Position numbers and translations under genes: made by a program. This document shows, in pieces, positions 53,316-62,478 of a stretch of DNA of 64,000 bases. The DNA lies in assembly GCF_000378165.1 (NCBI RefSeq), contig NZ_KB899333.1, positions 62,001 through 126,000 of the forward strand, in the 5' to 3' direction. The notes below the pieces were generated by a model. That model was given only the letters and a program-made list of their open reading frames with translations. It was not told the DNA's origin and made no database searches. Numbering within the stretch: the stretch's first letter is position 1; the number at the start of each line of letters is the position of its first letter. The stretch is from Saccharibacter floricola DSM 15669. GTDB taxonomy: Bacteria > Pseudomonadota > Alphaproteobacteria > Acetobacterales > Acetobacteraceae.

Positions 53316-53424
53316 GCTTTTCGCAAAGGAGTTGCGCTCTCTGACTTGTTCCCAGAGGCGTGGCTCTGTATGTAGAGGGAACCGTATTTTTCAAAGACAT
53401 CAGAGTTAAGAGAGCCGGCACGAT

Positions 53425-54189
53425 ATGAGCACCGCTGCGCGAGAACAGAAGTTTCCCTATAAACGCGTCCTGCTCAAGGTGTCAGGTGAAGCGTTAATGG
53501 GTAAGGGGTCTTCTGGTGTAGATCCCGAAATGGTGGACATGGTGGCCGCCGATATTGCTGCGGTTGCGGCTAAAGGCGGGCAAGTTTGCTTGGTTGTTGG
53601 CGGGGGAAATATCTTCCGTGGATTAGCTGCTGCCGCTAAGGGAATGGATCGCGTTCAAGGCGATTATGCCGGAATGCTCGCAACGGTCATCAATGCTCTG
53701 ATGCTCCAGAATGCTCTTGAGCGGCGTGAGATTGAAACGCGTGTGATGACAGCGATCCGGATGGAATCGATTGCGGAGCCGTATATCCGCCGTCGTGCTG
53801 TGCGTCATATGGAAAAAGGGCGCGTTGTAATTTTTGCAGCAGGCACAGGGAACCCATTCTTCACGACCGACACAGCTGCCGCATTGCGTGCTAACGAAAT
53901 GGAGTGTGACGCTCTGTTTAAAGGCACGCAGGTAGATGGTGTCTATGCCGCCGACCCACGTCATCATCCTGATGCGGAGCGTTATGATGAGCTAACCTAT
54001 ATGGATGCGCTTGCTCGTAATCTTCAGGTGATGGATGCCGCGGCGGTGAGCTTGGCACGAGAGAACTCCTTGCCTATCGTCGTCTTCAACATTCATGCTC
54101 CAGGCGCTTTTGCGACGGCGATGCGTGGAGAAGGGCGTTTTACCCGGATTGTCGAAAAGAGCACGGGAACAGAGCCTTCAGGCTCTTAA
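53425..54189 (+). CDS. pyrH: UMP kinase
   Basis: Hexameric bacterial kinase converting UMP to UDP. The 254-residue protein carries [38 protein letters not shown] and [13 protein letters not shown], all typical. It begins a long same-direction cluster with frr and uppS. rpsB and tsf, which often precede it, are not here. The start is an ATG 16 bases after AAGAGAG, a distant site; no better start is visible. Confidence 0.96.
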   Translation: MSTAAREQKFPYKRVLLKVSGEALMGKGSSGVDPEMVDMVAADIAAVAAKGGQVCLVVGGGNIFRGLAAAAKGMDRVQGDYAGMLATVINALMLQNALERREIETRVMTAIRMESIAEPYIRRRAVRHMEKGRVVIFAAGTGNPFFTTDTAAALRANEMECDALFKGTQVDGVYAADPRHHPDAERYDELTYMDALARNLQVMDAAAVSLARENSLPIVVFNIHAPGAFATAMRGEGRFTRIVEKSTGTEPSGS

Positions 54190-54240
54190 GATTAAGACAT
54201 TATTGCGAGAGAGTACTGTCTTAAACGAAAGGAATTATCC

Positions 54241-54807
54241 ATGAGTGTCGAATTAAATGATCTCCTTGAAGACCTAAAGCGTCGTATGGAAGGCGCTCTT
54301 GAGAGTTTGCGCCGTGACCTTTCGGGGTTACGCTCAGGCCGTGCAAGCCCAAATTTGCTCGAGCCTATTCGTGTTGAAGCGTATGGTTCTGTCATGCCGA
54401 TGTCTCAGGTGGGGTCGATTGCCGTGCCAGAAGCACGGATGTTGACGGTTTCTGTTTGGGATAATGCTCTGGTTGGGGCTGTTGAGCGTGCTATTCGCGA
54501 TAGCGGTTTAGGCCTAAACCCTGCCGCTGAAGGGCAGACCATTCGGGTGCCGATCCCACAGTTGACGGAAGAACGCCGCAAAGAGATGGCCAAAGCTGCG
54601 GCTCGTTATGCTGAGAATGCTCGTATTGCTGTGCGCGGCGTGCGTCGTGATGGTATGGACACGACAAAGGCGCAGGAAAAGAAAAGCGAGATCAGTCAGG
54701 ATGATATGAAGAGCTGGACAGCGGCTATTCAGAAGCTGACAGACGAGCATATTAGCAAGGTTGATTCGATTCTTGCTGATAAAGAACGCGACATCAAGCA
54801 GGTCTGA
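54241..54807 (+). CDS. frr: Ribosome recycling factor
   Basis: Splits post-termination ribosomes with EF-G. 188 residues (normal 185) with the diagnostic [17 protein letters not shown] and [16 protein letters not shown] blocks and a two-domain helical layout. AAAGGAA precedes the ATG by seven bases. It follows pyrH by 51 bases and precedes uppS by 13 bases, as in most alphaproteobacteria. Confidence 0.97.
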   Translation: MSVELNDLLEDLKRRMEGALESLRRDLSGLRSGRASPNLLEPIRVEAYGSVMPMSQVGSIAVPEARMLTVSVWDNALVGAVERAIRDSGLGLNPAAEGQTIRVPIPQLTEERRKEMAKAAARYAENARIAVRGVRRDGMDTTKAQEKKSEISQDDMKSWTAAIQKLTDEHISKVDSILADKERDIKQV

Positions 54808-54820
54808 TGGCGGTAAGACG

Positions 54821-55591
54821 TTGACTTCTTCTTCTCACTCTTCTGCCTCTACTACGCTAGGGGCAGAGGTGACACCGCGGCATATCGCCATCATTATGGA
54901 CGGTAATGGGCGCTGGGCGCGGCGCCGTGGTGTGCCTGTAGCGCAGGGCCATAAGGAAGGCGGCGAGGCCGTGCAGCGTTGCGTGCGTGCGGCCCTGAAA
55001 AATGAGGTGCCGTTCCTCACGCTGTACGCTTTTTCTTCCGAAAACTGGCGTCGCTCTCATGAGGAAGTGGGAGAGTTGACGTCTCTGCTGCGTTTTTATC
55101 TCAAGCACAAACTCGCTGATTTGCACCGCCAAGGTGTGCGGTTGCGCATTATTGGAGAGCCGGAGCATTTCGGTGCTGCTGTATGTCAGGAGCTCCAACG
55201 TGCGGAAGAAAAAACAGCGCAAAATAAGCGTTTAACGATGCTTTTAGCGTTGTCTTATGGTGGTCGTGCTGAGATGGTCGGGGCTGCTCGCTCGTTGGCC
55301 TGTAAAGTTGAAGCAGGCCTCCTTCATGCTGATGATATTGATGAAGCTGCCTTAAGTGCCTCACTGCAAACACATGATATTCCCGATCCTGACGTGATTG
55401 TACGAACCAGTGGTGAGAAGCGTCTGTCCAATTTCCTTTTATGGCAATCGGCTTATGCTGAGCTTATTTTTTTAGAAAAACTATGGCCTGATTTTCAGGA
55501 GAGTGACTTTTCAGAAATTATAAAGCGTTATGCACGTCGTCAGCGTCGTTTTGGCGGAAGACCTTCAGGAGAGGAGAAAGCATCATCGTGA
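54821..55591 (+). CDS. uppS: Undecaprenyl diphosphate synthase (isoprenyl transferase)
   Basis: Builds the C55 lipid carrier for peptidoglycan and O-antigen from farnesyl diphosphate and IPP. HIAIIMDGNGRWA carries the catalytic Asp; LYAFSSENWRR and RTSGEKRLSNFLLWQSAYAE contact substrate. No ATG is available near the start. TTG at 54821 with GGTAAG seven bases upstream gives 256 residues; a GTG at 54869 with AGGGG is an equally credible start giving 240. Stop overlaps the GTG start of cdsA. Confidence 0.92.
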   Translation: MTSSSHSSASTTLGAEVTPRHIAIIMDGNGRWARRRGVPVAQGHKEGGEAVQRCVRAALKNEVPFLTLYAFSSENWRRSHEEVGELTSLLRFYLKHKLADLHRQGVRLRIIGEPEHFGAAVCQELQRAEEKTAQNKRLTMLLALSYGGRAEMVGAARSLACKVEAGLLHADDIDEAALSASLQTHDIPDPDVIVRTSGEKRLSNFLLWQSAYAELIFLEKLWPDFQESDFSEIIKRYARRQRRFGGRPSGEEKASS

Positions 55592-56361
55592 CGGAACTTC
55601 AGAAGCGTCTGTTGTCGAGTGCTGTTTTGGTTCCTGTGGCGGTGGCCTGCTTATGGTATGGGCGCTGGGCGTATGACGCCCTTATCTTGGCCGTTATGGT
55701 GGGGATGGTCTGGGAAGGAGCCACGCTACTTGGGCAGAAGATGCGCTGTTTGCGTGGCGCTTTGCTTTTACTATGGCCATTTTGTGCCGGTGTTTTGGCT
55801 ATTAAAGAACAATGGTTAAGCGTTCTCTATCTTGCTCTGGCGGCGCTTTTCTTTGGTGTGCGTCTATGGGGGGCTGTTCTCGTCTCCCTTATCGGAGGAA
55901 GCGCGTTACTCTATTTGCGTGCTCGCCCCGATGGGTTGTATGAAACCTTATTCGTTATGGCTGTTGTCGTAGCAAGTGATAGCAGTGCCTATGCGGTTGG
56001 ACGGCTTATAGGGGGAGCGAAGTTGGCGCCCTCTATTTCTCCGGGGAAAACGATTTCTGGCTCTATTGGTGGGTTGGTAGGGGCTGCTCTTATGGGCGGC
56101 GTGATTGCCTATTGTGCCATGGGGCATTGGTGTGGCTCTGCTTTCCTTTGGGGAGCCGTGGTTGGTGTGGCCGCTCAATGTGGGGATTTAGGCGAGAGTG
56201 CGTTTAAGCGTCGTCTTGGCGTTAAGGACTCTGGTGCTCTTATCCCGGGGCATGGCGGTTTATTAGATCGTTTTGATGGTCTTCTTTTGGCAGCACCTTT
56301 AGCGGCATTGATTGCATTTTTGAGCCACCACAAGCCTTTATGGCTGTTGGGGGTTGGATAG
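55588..56361 (+). CDS. cdsA: Phosphatidate cytidylyltransferase
   Basis: Makes CDP-diacylglycerol, precursor of all phospholipids, in the inner membrane. The 257 residues hold about seven hydrophobic helices and the CDS signature: CGDLGESAFKRRLGVKDSG with GHGGLLDRFDG after it. The GTG start overlaps the uppS stop by four bases (GTGA), indicating coupling. It is followed by a 106-base gap with two inverted repeats before dxr. Confidence 0.94.
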   Translation: MTELQKRLLSSAVLVPVAVACLWYGRWAYDALILAVMVGMVWEGATLLGQKMRCLRGALLLLWPFCAGVLAIKEQWLSVLYLALAALFFGVRLWGAVLVSLIGGSALLYLRARPDGLYETLFVMAVVVASDSSAYAVGRLIGGAKLAPSISPGKTISGSIGGLVGAALMGGVIAYCAMGHWCGSAFLWGAVVGVAAQCGDLGESAFKRRLGVKDSGALIPGHGGLLDRFDGLLLAAPLAALIAFLSHHKPLWLLGVG

Positions 56362-56391
56362 TCTTGCTCTAAGAAGAGCCAAGTTTTGTTA

Positions 56392-56427
56392 GTCGATCAT
56401 GGTTAGTGTGAACAGTATTTGATCGAC
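56392..56427. repeat. 8-bp perfect inverted repeat upstream of dxr
   Basis: GTCGATCA (56392-56399) and TGATCGAC (56420-56427) with a 20-base spacer; centre-to-centre distance of 28 bases. It abuts a second hairpin and lies 41 bases before dxr. Confidence 0.6.
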
Positions 56428-56443
56428 ATGTTTCGTAAACATG
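56427..56443. repeat. 7-bp hairpin upstream of dxr
   Basis: CATGTTT (56427-56433), loop CGT, AAACATG (56437-56443). No T run, so not a terminator; it could be an operator or leader structure 24 bases before the dxr start. Confidence 0.6.
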
Positions 56444-56467
56444 ACGTGAGGTGAGGAGCGTAGTCTC

Positions 56468-57646
56468 ATGACAGATGGCCCTAGACGGCGGCGTATCAGC
56501 GTATTGGGAAGTACTGGCAGCATCGGGACGTCAACGGTTGATCTGCTAAAACGCATAGCGGACGATATTACGGTGCGTGCTTTAGTTGGTGGGCAAAATG
56601 CGCAGCTTTTGGCGCAGCAAGCGCGTGAACTAAAGGCCGAATGGGCGGTGATCCATGATGAAACCCGTTATGAAGAGCTTAAAGCCCTTCTTGATGGGAG
56701 TGGTGTGCGCGTTGCGGCGGGGCGTCAGGCTGTGATTGAGGCAGGTGCTTTGGAGGCAGATTGGACGATGGCGGCCATTACCGGTGCGGCCGGTCTCGCG
56801 CCAACACTGGAAGCTGTCAAAAACGGGAATGCTGTCGCTCTTGCTAACAAAGAGGCGCTTGTGTGTGCGGGCGATGTGATGCTGCAGGCCGTGAAAGATG
56901 CGGGCGCTACGCTTTTGCCGGTTGATTCGGAACATAACGCCATTGCTCAATCCCTTGGCGATAATGACCCAGCCTCTGTCGAGAAAATTATCCTCACGGC
57001 TTCTGGAGGGCCCTTCCGCACGGCAACGCGTGAGGAAATGGCTGTTGCAACCCCAGAGCAAGCACTGAAACACCCGACTTGGTCTATGGGAGCGAAAATC
57101 ACGATTGATTCGGCTTCTATGGCAAATAAAGGCCTTGAGGTGATTGAAGCAGCCCGGCTATTTGGGCTTGATGAACAGCAGATTGACGTGCTTGTTCATC
57201 CACAATCAGCCGTGCATGGGATGGTGCGCTATAAGGATGGAAGCTTTGTGGCACAGATGGGGTCAGCAGATATGCGCATTCCCATCTCACACACGTTAGC
57301 GTGGCCTACGCGTATGGAAACACCCTGTGAACGCTTAGATTTTGCAAAAATGGGGACGATGACCTTTGAAGAGGCTGATGAGACGCGCTTTATTCCATTG
57401 CGTCTTGCTCGACAGGTGTTGCGCGCTGGTGGTATGGCAGCGACGGTTTTTTCTGCTGCGAATGAAGTGGCTGTTGAAGCGTTCTTGGATGGACGGATCC
57501 GTTTCCTTGGTATTGGTGAGCTGATTGATGCATCATTGCAAGCGATGCCGAGCAACCCAGAACCACAAGAACTTGACGATATTTATGAGTGGGATCGGCG
57601 CGGGCGTGAGTTGGCGCGTGAGCAGATCGCTCGGATGGGATCATGA
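56468..57646 (+). CDS. dxr: 1-deoxy-D-xylulose 5-phosphate reductoisomerase
   Basis: Second step of the MEP isoprenoid pathway, NADPH-dependent. 392 residues: SVLGSTGSIGTSTVDLL nucleotide-binding start, ALANKEALVCAG near 135, LPVDSEHNAIAQSL metal-binding region near 158, ILTASGGPFR, and MANKGLEVIEAARLFG. Normal length. GAGGTGAGGAG sites precede the ATG. Its stop overlaps the rseP start (ATGA). It feeds precursors to uppS upstream. Confidence 0.96.
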   Translation: MTDGPRRRRISVLGSTGSIGTSTVDLLKRIADDITVRALVGGQNAQLLAQQARELKAEWAVIHDETRYEELKALLDGSGVRVAAGRQAVIEAGALEADWTMAAITGAAGLAPTLEAVKNGNAVALANKEALVCAGDVMLQAVKDAGATLLPVDSEHNAIAQSLGDNDPASVEKIILTASGGPFRTATREEMAVATPEQALKHPTWSMGAKITIDSASMANKGLEVIEAARLFGLDEQQIDVLVHPQSAVHGMVRYKDGSFVAQMGSADMRIPISHTLAWPTRMETPCERLDFAKMGTMTFEEADETRFIPLRLARQVLRAGGMAATVFSAANEVAVEAFLDGRIRFLGIGELIDASLQAMPSNPEPQELDDIYEWDRRGRELAREQIARMGS

Positions 57647-58749
57647 TGCACACGGTTGAGAGTATTCTTATAGGCATTTTAGTGCTGAGCGTGGTCGTTT
57701 TTGTCCATGAGCTTGGGCATTATTTAGCGGCGCGCTGGCGGCATATTAAGGTGGATGTTTTTTCCATCGGTTTCGGCCCGGCCCTTACGTCATGGTATGA
57801 TCGTGCAGGAACACGTTGGCAGTTAAGCGCTCTTCCTTTGGGAGGATACGTAAAGCTGCACGGCTTCGGAGGGGATGATTCTTCTGATGAGGCTGTTGAC
57901 GATGATGAAGCTTTCCATAGAAAGCCGGTCTTGTCGCGCGCAATCGTGACGGTCATGGGACCAGTCTTTAATTTCATTTTCACGATTATCATTTTCATCG
58001 GATTATTTGGCTTTTATGGCCATTCTGAGGTTCGTCCAGATGTTGGAGAGATTGAACCAGGGAGTGTCGCTCAAAAAGCAGGCCTTCATGTTGGTGATCA
58101 TCTGACGTCTCTTAATGGTCGCACGCTTTTGGGCGTGGCTGATTTACAGGCCCAGATTAGCGCTCATCCAGGAGAGAATGTAACACTGGGTTTGAGCCGC
58201 CAAGGGCAGGACTTGGCGTTGCCGCTTACTCTAGGGGAAAAAGGGCAGACTGGTCATAAAACGGGCTATCTGGGTGTTAGGTTTAGCATTGTTATCGGTA
58301 AGGCGCTGCCGTTCTATAAAGCCGTCCCTATGGCTTTTGAAAAAACGTGGGATCTGTGTGTGCAGGTTTTACAAAGCGTGTGGCAGATTATCAGTGGCCA
58401 GCGTAGCGCGTCTCAGCTTTCGGGGACGATTGGTATTATCCACGCCTCTGGACAGGTGGCCCATTATGGTTGGGTGAGTTTGCTGCTGTTCGTTGCTGCT
58501 ATTTCAACGAGTTTGGGTCTCTTTAATCTTTTCCCGATCCCGATGCTTGATGGTGGCCATCTGGTTTTTTATGCGGCAGAGGCTATTATGGGGCGCCCTG
58601 TATCTGAGCGTGTGCAGGGATATGCTCTGCAAGCTGGTTTAAGCCTTGTCTTAGTCTTGTTCTTATTTACGGGATATAATGACTTGAGAAATTTAGGTTT
58701 TTTCCACAAGATTGAAAGCATCTCTCATTGGGTATTTTCACAGCATTAG
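57643..58749 (+). CDS. rseP: Site-2 intramembrane metalloprotease RseP
   Basis: Zinc protease of the inner membrane that cleaves anti-sigma factors and signal peptide remnants. The 368 residues contain HELGH at 22-26 (zinc His22, His26, catalytic Glu23), one PDZ domain (about 125-200, GSVAQKAGLHVGDHL) and the second motif NLFPIPMLDGGH near 300 supplying the Asp ligand. E. coli RseP has two PDZ domains; this one has the single-PDZ form common in alphaproteobacteria. It starts within the dxr stop. Confidence 0.94.
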   Translation: MMHTVESILIGILVLSVVVFVHELGHYLAARWRHIKVDVFSIGFGPALTSWYDRAGTRWQLSALPLGGYVKLHGFGGDDSSDEAVDDDEAFHRKPVLSRAIVTVMGPVFNFIFTIIIFIGLFGFYGHSEVRPDVGEIEPGSVAQKAGLHVGDHLTSLNGRTLLGVADLQAQISAHPGENVTLGLSRQGQDLALPLTLGEKGQTGHKTGYLGVRFSIVIGKALPFYKAVPMAFEKTWDLCVQVLQSVWQIISGQRSASQLSGTIGIIHASGQVAHYGWVSLLLFVAAISTSLGLFNLFPIPMLDGGHLVFYAAEAIMGRPVSERVQGYALQAGLSLVLVLFLFTGYNDLRNLGFFHKIESISHWVFSQH

Positions 58750-58920
58750 TGCAATGGTAAGAGATGACATGTGAGAATATGCGAAAAATGTCATTATGAG
58801 GCCTTAGTGTTTGCTTCTTTTCGCATGTATCTCTTGCGCAGAGGGTGAGTTTTCAGATACCTCGCATAAGACATGGCGCGATAGGGTCTTTATAAGAATC
58901 TGGGACGAGGAATACCGGTT

Positions 58921-61455
58921 TTGTCAGGAATACGCATAGAAGGTCTTCGGCCTGTAGCCGTCCGATTAGCTCTGCTGGCCTCGGCCTGCTTGTTTCCTGC
59001 CTATTTTTGTGATGCAGAGGCGGCGTCTGTTCATCGTCAGACCTCTTATCACACAAAAAGGCACCACCAGAACGCTGCACGTCATAGCGTTGCTGTGGGT
59101 AAGCAGGACACCTCCCAAGTGCCTGAAGGGGGTGTTGCCGAATCTATTGTTGTCAAAGGCAATACGCGCATTGAGACAAGCACTGTCCTTTCCTATATGG
59201 TGGTGCAGCCTGGTGACAGTTTCAATAGGGATGCCTTAAATAGGTCGTTAAAAACACTTTATGCGACGGGATTGTTTCGCGATGTGACCTTTCGTCGTGA
59301 AGGCTCCACATTGCTGGTGCAGCTGGTTGAAAACCCTATTGTGAACCGTATTGTTTTTGAGGGAAATCACGCCCTTAAAGACGCTGAAATTATGAAGGAA
59401 CTAAACCTTCGTCCACGTGCTGTGTTTTCAACACAGACTATTGCGGCTGATCGTCAAAAGATTTTGAATATGTATGCGGGTCGGGCGCGTTATGGTGCAA
59501 CGGTGACACCGCAGATTATTCGCCTATCGCATAACCGTGTTGATGTTATTTTTAATATCAATGAAGCACGTCAAAGCCTCGTGAAGAAAATTGTCTTCGT
59601 CGGCAATCATTCTTTTAGCGAAGCGGCATTGTCGAATGTCGTATCATCTAAAGAATCTTCCTGGTATCGCTTTTTCTCTTCTTCAGATGAATATAACCCA
59701 GAGCGTGTGCGGTATGATGCGGAGCTTATGCGTCGTTTCTACTTGCATAATGGGTTTGTTGATTTCCGTATGATTGATGCGACGGGTGAACTGTCGCCAG
59801 ATCATAAGACGTTCTACATCACCTTTACCTTTAAGGAAGGCCCACGTTACCGGCTAGGTAAGATTGATGTGCGGTCTAATATCCATCACGTAACAGCGAA
59901 AATGATGAGACCTCACATTGAGGTCTATAAGAACCAATATTACGACGGAACGGCTATTCAAAATAACTCAACCGATATGCAGGATTGGTTGCAGGGTAAT
60001 GGCCATCCATTCGCTATGGTGCGGACGGAAATCGCTCGTAACCCTGAAAAGAAGATTGTTAATCTTCTCTATGACATTGTCGAAGGCCCTCATGTTTATG
60101 TCGAGCGTTTAGACGTCAACGGAAATACGATCACACGTGATTCGGTCATCCGCCGGAACTTACCTGTTGCCGAGGGTGATGCTTACACGCCGTCGACCCG
60201 CAAGTATGCGCGTATGGCGTTACAGGATCTTGGCTATTTTAGCAGTGTTTCAGTGGATCAAAACCAAGGTTCGGCGCCTGATAAAGTGGATCTAAGCGCC
60301 AATGTGACTGAAAAACCGACGGGGGAATTCTCTCTCGGTGGTGGTTATTCAACCGACGTGGGTGTGCTTGGGAACCTCGCGTTGAAGCAACATAACTTGC
60401 TTGGAACAGGGGTTGATGCAGGGTTCTCCGGTACGGTGGCCTATTATGAAAAGCAAGCCGATTTATCATTGACGGACCCATATTTCCTTGGGCGTAACTT
60501 TGTTGCGGGTGCTGATATTTATTTCGTGCAGAATAATTATCAGACATATCAGAGCTATAATGAAGGACAATATGGTCTCTCACTGCGTTTAGGTTATGCG
60601 TATAACCGCTATCTCTCGCAGTCATGGACTTATACGCTGGTTGATCGTCATGTCGGGAATTCGTACCCGCATACAGAGTATCCCGGATTCAGAGATGACG
60701 TTTCTTCCATTTACGTGTTGCAGTCAGCAGGTTGGTCGCTCCTTTCCCAGATCAGTACGACGTTGACATATGACCGCCGCGATAACCGTATGAACCCACA
60801 TTCTGGTTTTATGCTGTCTGCGACGGGTGATTTTGCTGGTTTAGGCGGGGATGAAAAATATGCCCGTGGCAAGTTTACGGGTGCTTACTATATTCCCCTT
60901 GATGATATTACCGGGAGCCATAGCTGGACGATCCAATTAAAGGGTGGTGTTGGCTATATGGGCGACTGGGGCGGCCGCCATAGTGACCGTAATATTATTG
61001 ATAACTTCTATCTCGGTGGTCAGAATTTACGCGGCTTCCTCCAAGGGGGTGTTGGGCCACGTTCCGGCCATATTCGCGGTGCTAACGGCCAATGGATACC
61101 GGGCTATGGTGGGCAGGAAGATCTGTTGGGGGGGCGTTTTATGTACACGGCCTCTGCTCAGCTGAACTTCCCACTGCCGATGGGGGATTCCTTTGGTATT
61201 TCCGGTCGTGGGTTTATTGATGCTGGTAGCTTGGCCGGGACACGTGTCCGTCGCCATTATACCAGTCAAAGCCAGGACGGGTCACTCTTTACTCCTATTA
61301 ATGGGAATACCTTTACACCGCGTGTTGCCGGCGGTTTGGGGGTTTCGTGGCAGAGCCCATTTGGTCTTGTTAATATTGATGGTGCCGTGCCTATTCATAA
61401 GGAACGTGGTGACCGCGTTTATCCTATTCGTTTTGGGTTCGGGCAGCAGTTTTAA
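58921..61455 (+). CDS. bamA: Outer membrane protein assembly factor BamA
   Basis: Core of the BAM complex that inserts beta-barrel proteins. 844 residues: signal peptide (about 1-35), a His/Lys-rich linker, five POTRA domains (starting IVVKGNTRIETSTVLSYM at about 75 and running to about 430), and a C-terminal Omp85 barrel with the conserved GLGVSWQSPFGL and final RFGFGQQF ending in Phe. The only upstream start in frame is TTG at 58921 with GAGGA about 11 bases away; an in-frame TAG lies 39 bases upstream. The 171-base gap from rseP may hold its own promoter. Confidence 0.95.
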   Translation: MSGIRIEGLRPVAVRLALLASACLFPAYFCDAEAASVHRQTSYHTKRHHQNAARHSVAVGKQDTSQVPEGGVAESIVVKGNTRIETSTVLSYMVVQPGDSFNRDALNRSLKTLYATGLFRDVTFRREGSTLLVQLVENPIVNRIVFEGNHALKDAEIMKELNLRPRAVFSTQTIAADRQKILNMYAGRARYGATVTPQIIRLSHNRVDVIFNINEARQSLVKKIVFVGNHSFSEAALSNVVSSKESSWYRFFSSSDEYNPERVRYDAELMRRFYLHNGFVDFRMIDATGELSPDHKTFYITFTFKEGPRYRLGKIDVRSNIHHVTAKMMRPHIEVYKNQYYDGTAIQNNSTDMQDWLQGNGHPFAMVRTEIARNPEKKIVNLLYDIVEGPHVYVERLDVNGNTITRDSVIRRNLPVAEGDAYTPSTRKYARMALQDLGYFSSVSVDQNQGSAPDKVDLSANVTEKPTGEFSLGGGYSTDVGVLGNLALKQHNLLGTGVDAGFSGTVAYYEKQADLSLTDPYFLGRNFVAGADIYFVQNNYQTYQSYNEGQYGLSLRLGYAYNRYLSQSWTYTLVDRHVGNSYPHTEYPGFRDDVSSIYVLQSAGWSLLSQISTTLTYDRRDNRMNPHSGFMLSATGDFAGLGGDEKYARGKFTGAYYIPLDDITGSHSWTIQLKGGVGYMGDWGGRHSDRNIIDNFYLGGQNLRGFLQGGVGPRSGHIRGANGQWIPGYGGQEDLLGGRFMYTASAQLNFPLPMGDSFGISGRGFIDAGSLAGTRVRRHYTSQSQDGSLFTPINGNTFTPRVAGGLGVSWQSPFGLVNIDGAVPIHKERGDRVYPIRFGFGQQF

Positions 61456-61515
61456 TTCTGTGTTGTGTCGTAATTCCCTTTTTACTGTTCTTGTATAGTT
61501 GCAGAGAGATTGATT

Positions 61516-62445
61516 ATGCCGCGCTTTTCTTTGACCCGAACACTGACAGCTTTAAGTGCCCTGACCATGCTCCCATTAACGCATGCTTATGCACAAGGGG
61601 GGAATGGTGGATGGTTTGTTCCTAAAAGTCAGCAAGCACCAGCAGCGCCTCCACGGCATGCTGCGCCAGTGGCTGCTCCCGAACCAGAGCCTATGGATGA
61701 TGATGGCTCAGGAGGAGATGGGGGCCCTGTAGATAATGGGGCAGGAGGTCAGAATCCTCCGCCCGTTTTGCCTCTTCCTCCTGTTCCGGCAGCTCCTGCT
61801 ATCGCGAAAGAAGCACCACCGCCTGCTGCGGCGATTGGTATTATTAGTGTGCAGGGCGTTATGCAGCTTTCTACAGCAGCGCAAGAAATTCAGCAGGTTC
61901 TTGGCGCGCGTCGCGATCGTTTAGCGCATGAAGTGCAGAAAGAGGAAGCCGCTTGGCGAGGAGAGCAGCAGAAGCTGCAAGTGCAGGCGCGCTCTCTGAC
62001 CTCTGATCAGCTTCAGATTCGCGTGCGGCATTTGCAGGAACGCCGCGCTAAAGACCAGCATGTTTTTGGCAATCAGGCGCGTATCATTCAGGAAGCGTAT
62101 CAGGTTGCGTTCCATCAGATCGAACGTGTGCTGGAGCAACATGATGGGATTGTCTCCCGTGTAGCGGCCGCACGCGGCATGAATTTAATCTTACATGCCG
62201 AGCAAGCTGTGTTGCATGTGGATGGCCAAGATATTACCGAGGAAGTGGCAAGCCACTTGAACCAAGTGCTCCCACATGTTTTCATTCCCGATGATGGTGC
62301 CGATCCAGAAGAGCTTGCGCGTTCTGGGAAAATGGCCACCACGGCTGATGAAGAAAGCATGATGCGTCAGGCTGCGTCAGCACCACAACAAAGCGGTACG
62401 TCCGCTCAGCCTCAGGCGTCAACATCAGTGCTGCGCCGACATTAA
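61516..62445 (+). CDS. OmpH/Skp-family periplasmic chaperone, extended
   Basis: Holds unfolded outer membrane proteins on the way to BamA. 309 residues: signal peptide (1-27, ending HAYAQ), a Pro/Gly/acidic low-complexity region of about 75 residues (DDDGSGGDGGP, then PPVLPLPPVPAAPA), then the Skp-like coiled-coil domain (about 100-245) starting IGIISVQGVMQ. A Gln/Ser-rich tail follows. Skp proteins are usually about 160-200 residues, so both ends are expanded. The ATG at 61516 follows GAGAG; a TTG six bases earlier is less likely. Position bamA-skp-lpxD is canonical. Confidence 0.85.
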   Translation: MPRFSLTRTLTALSALTMLPLTHAYAQGGNGGWFVPKSQQAPAAPPRHAAPVAAPEPEPMDDDGSGGDGGPVDNGAGGQNPPPVLPLPPVPAAPAIAKEAPPPAAAIGIISVQGVMQLSTAAQEIQQVLGARRDRLAHEVQKEEAAWRGEQQKLQVQARSLTSDQLQIRVRHLQERRAKDQHVFGNQARIIQEAYQVAFHQIERVLEQHDGIVSRVAAARGMNLILHAEQAVLHVDGQDITEEVASHLNQVLPHVFIPDDGADPEELARSGKMATTADEESMMRQAASAPQQSGTSAQPQASTSVLRRH

Positions 62446-62478
62446 TAGGTTAGACATAACAAGCTAGAGGAGGCGGCT

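Noticed and set aside
53348-53382. GTTCCC/GGGAAC repeat followed by TATTTTT as an era terminator
   Set aside because: The arms are only 6 bp with a 23-base loop, and the T run is displaced by four bases; too weak to call.
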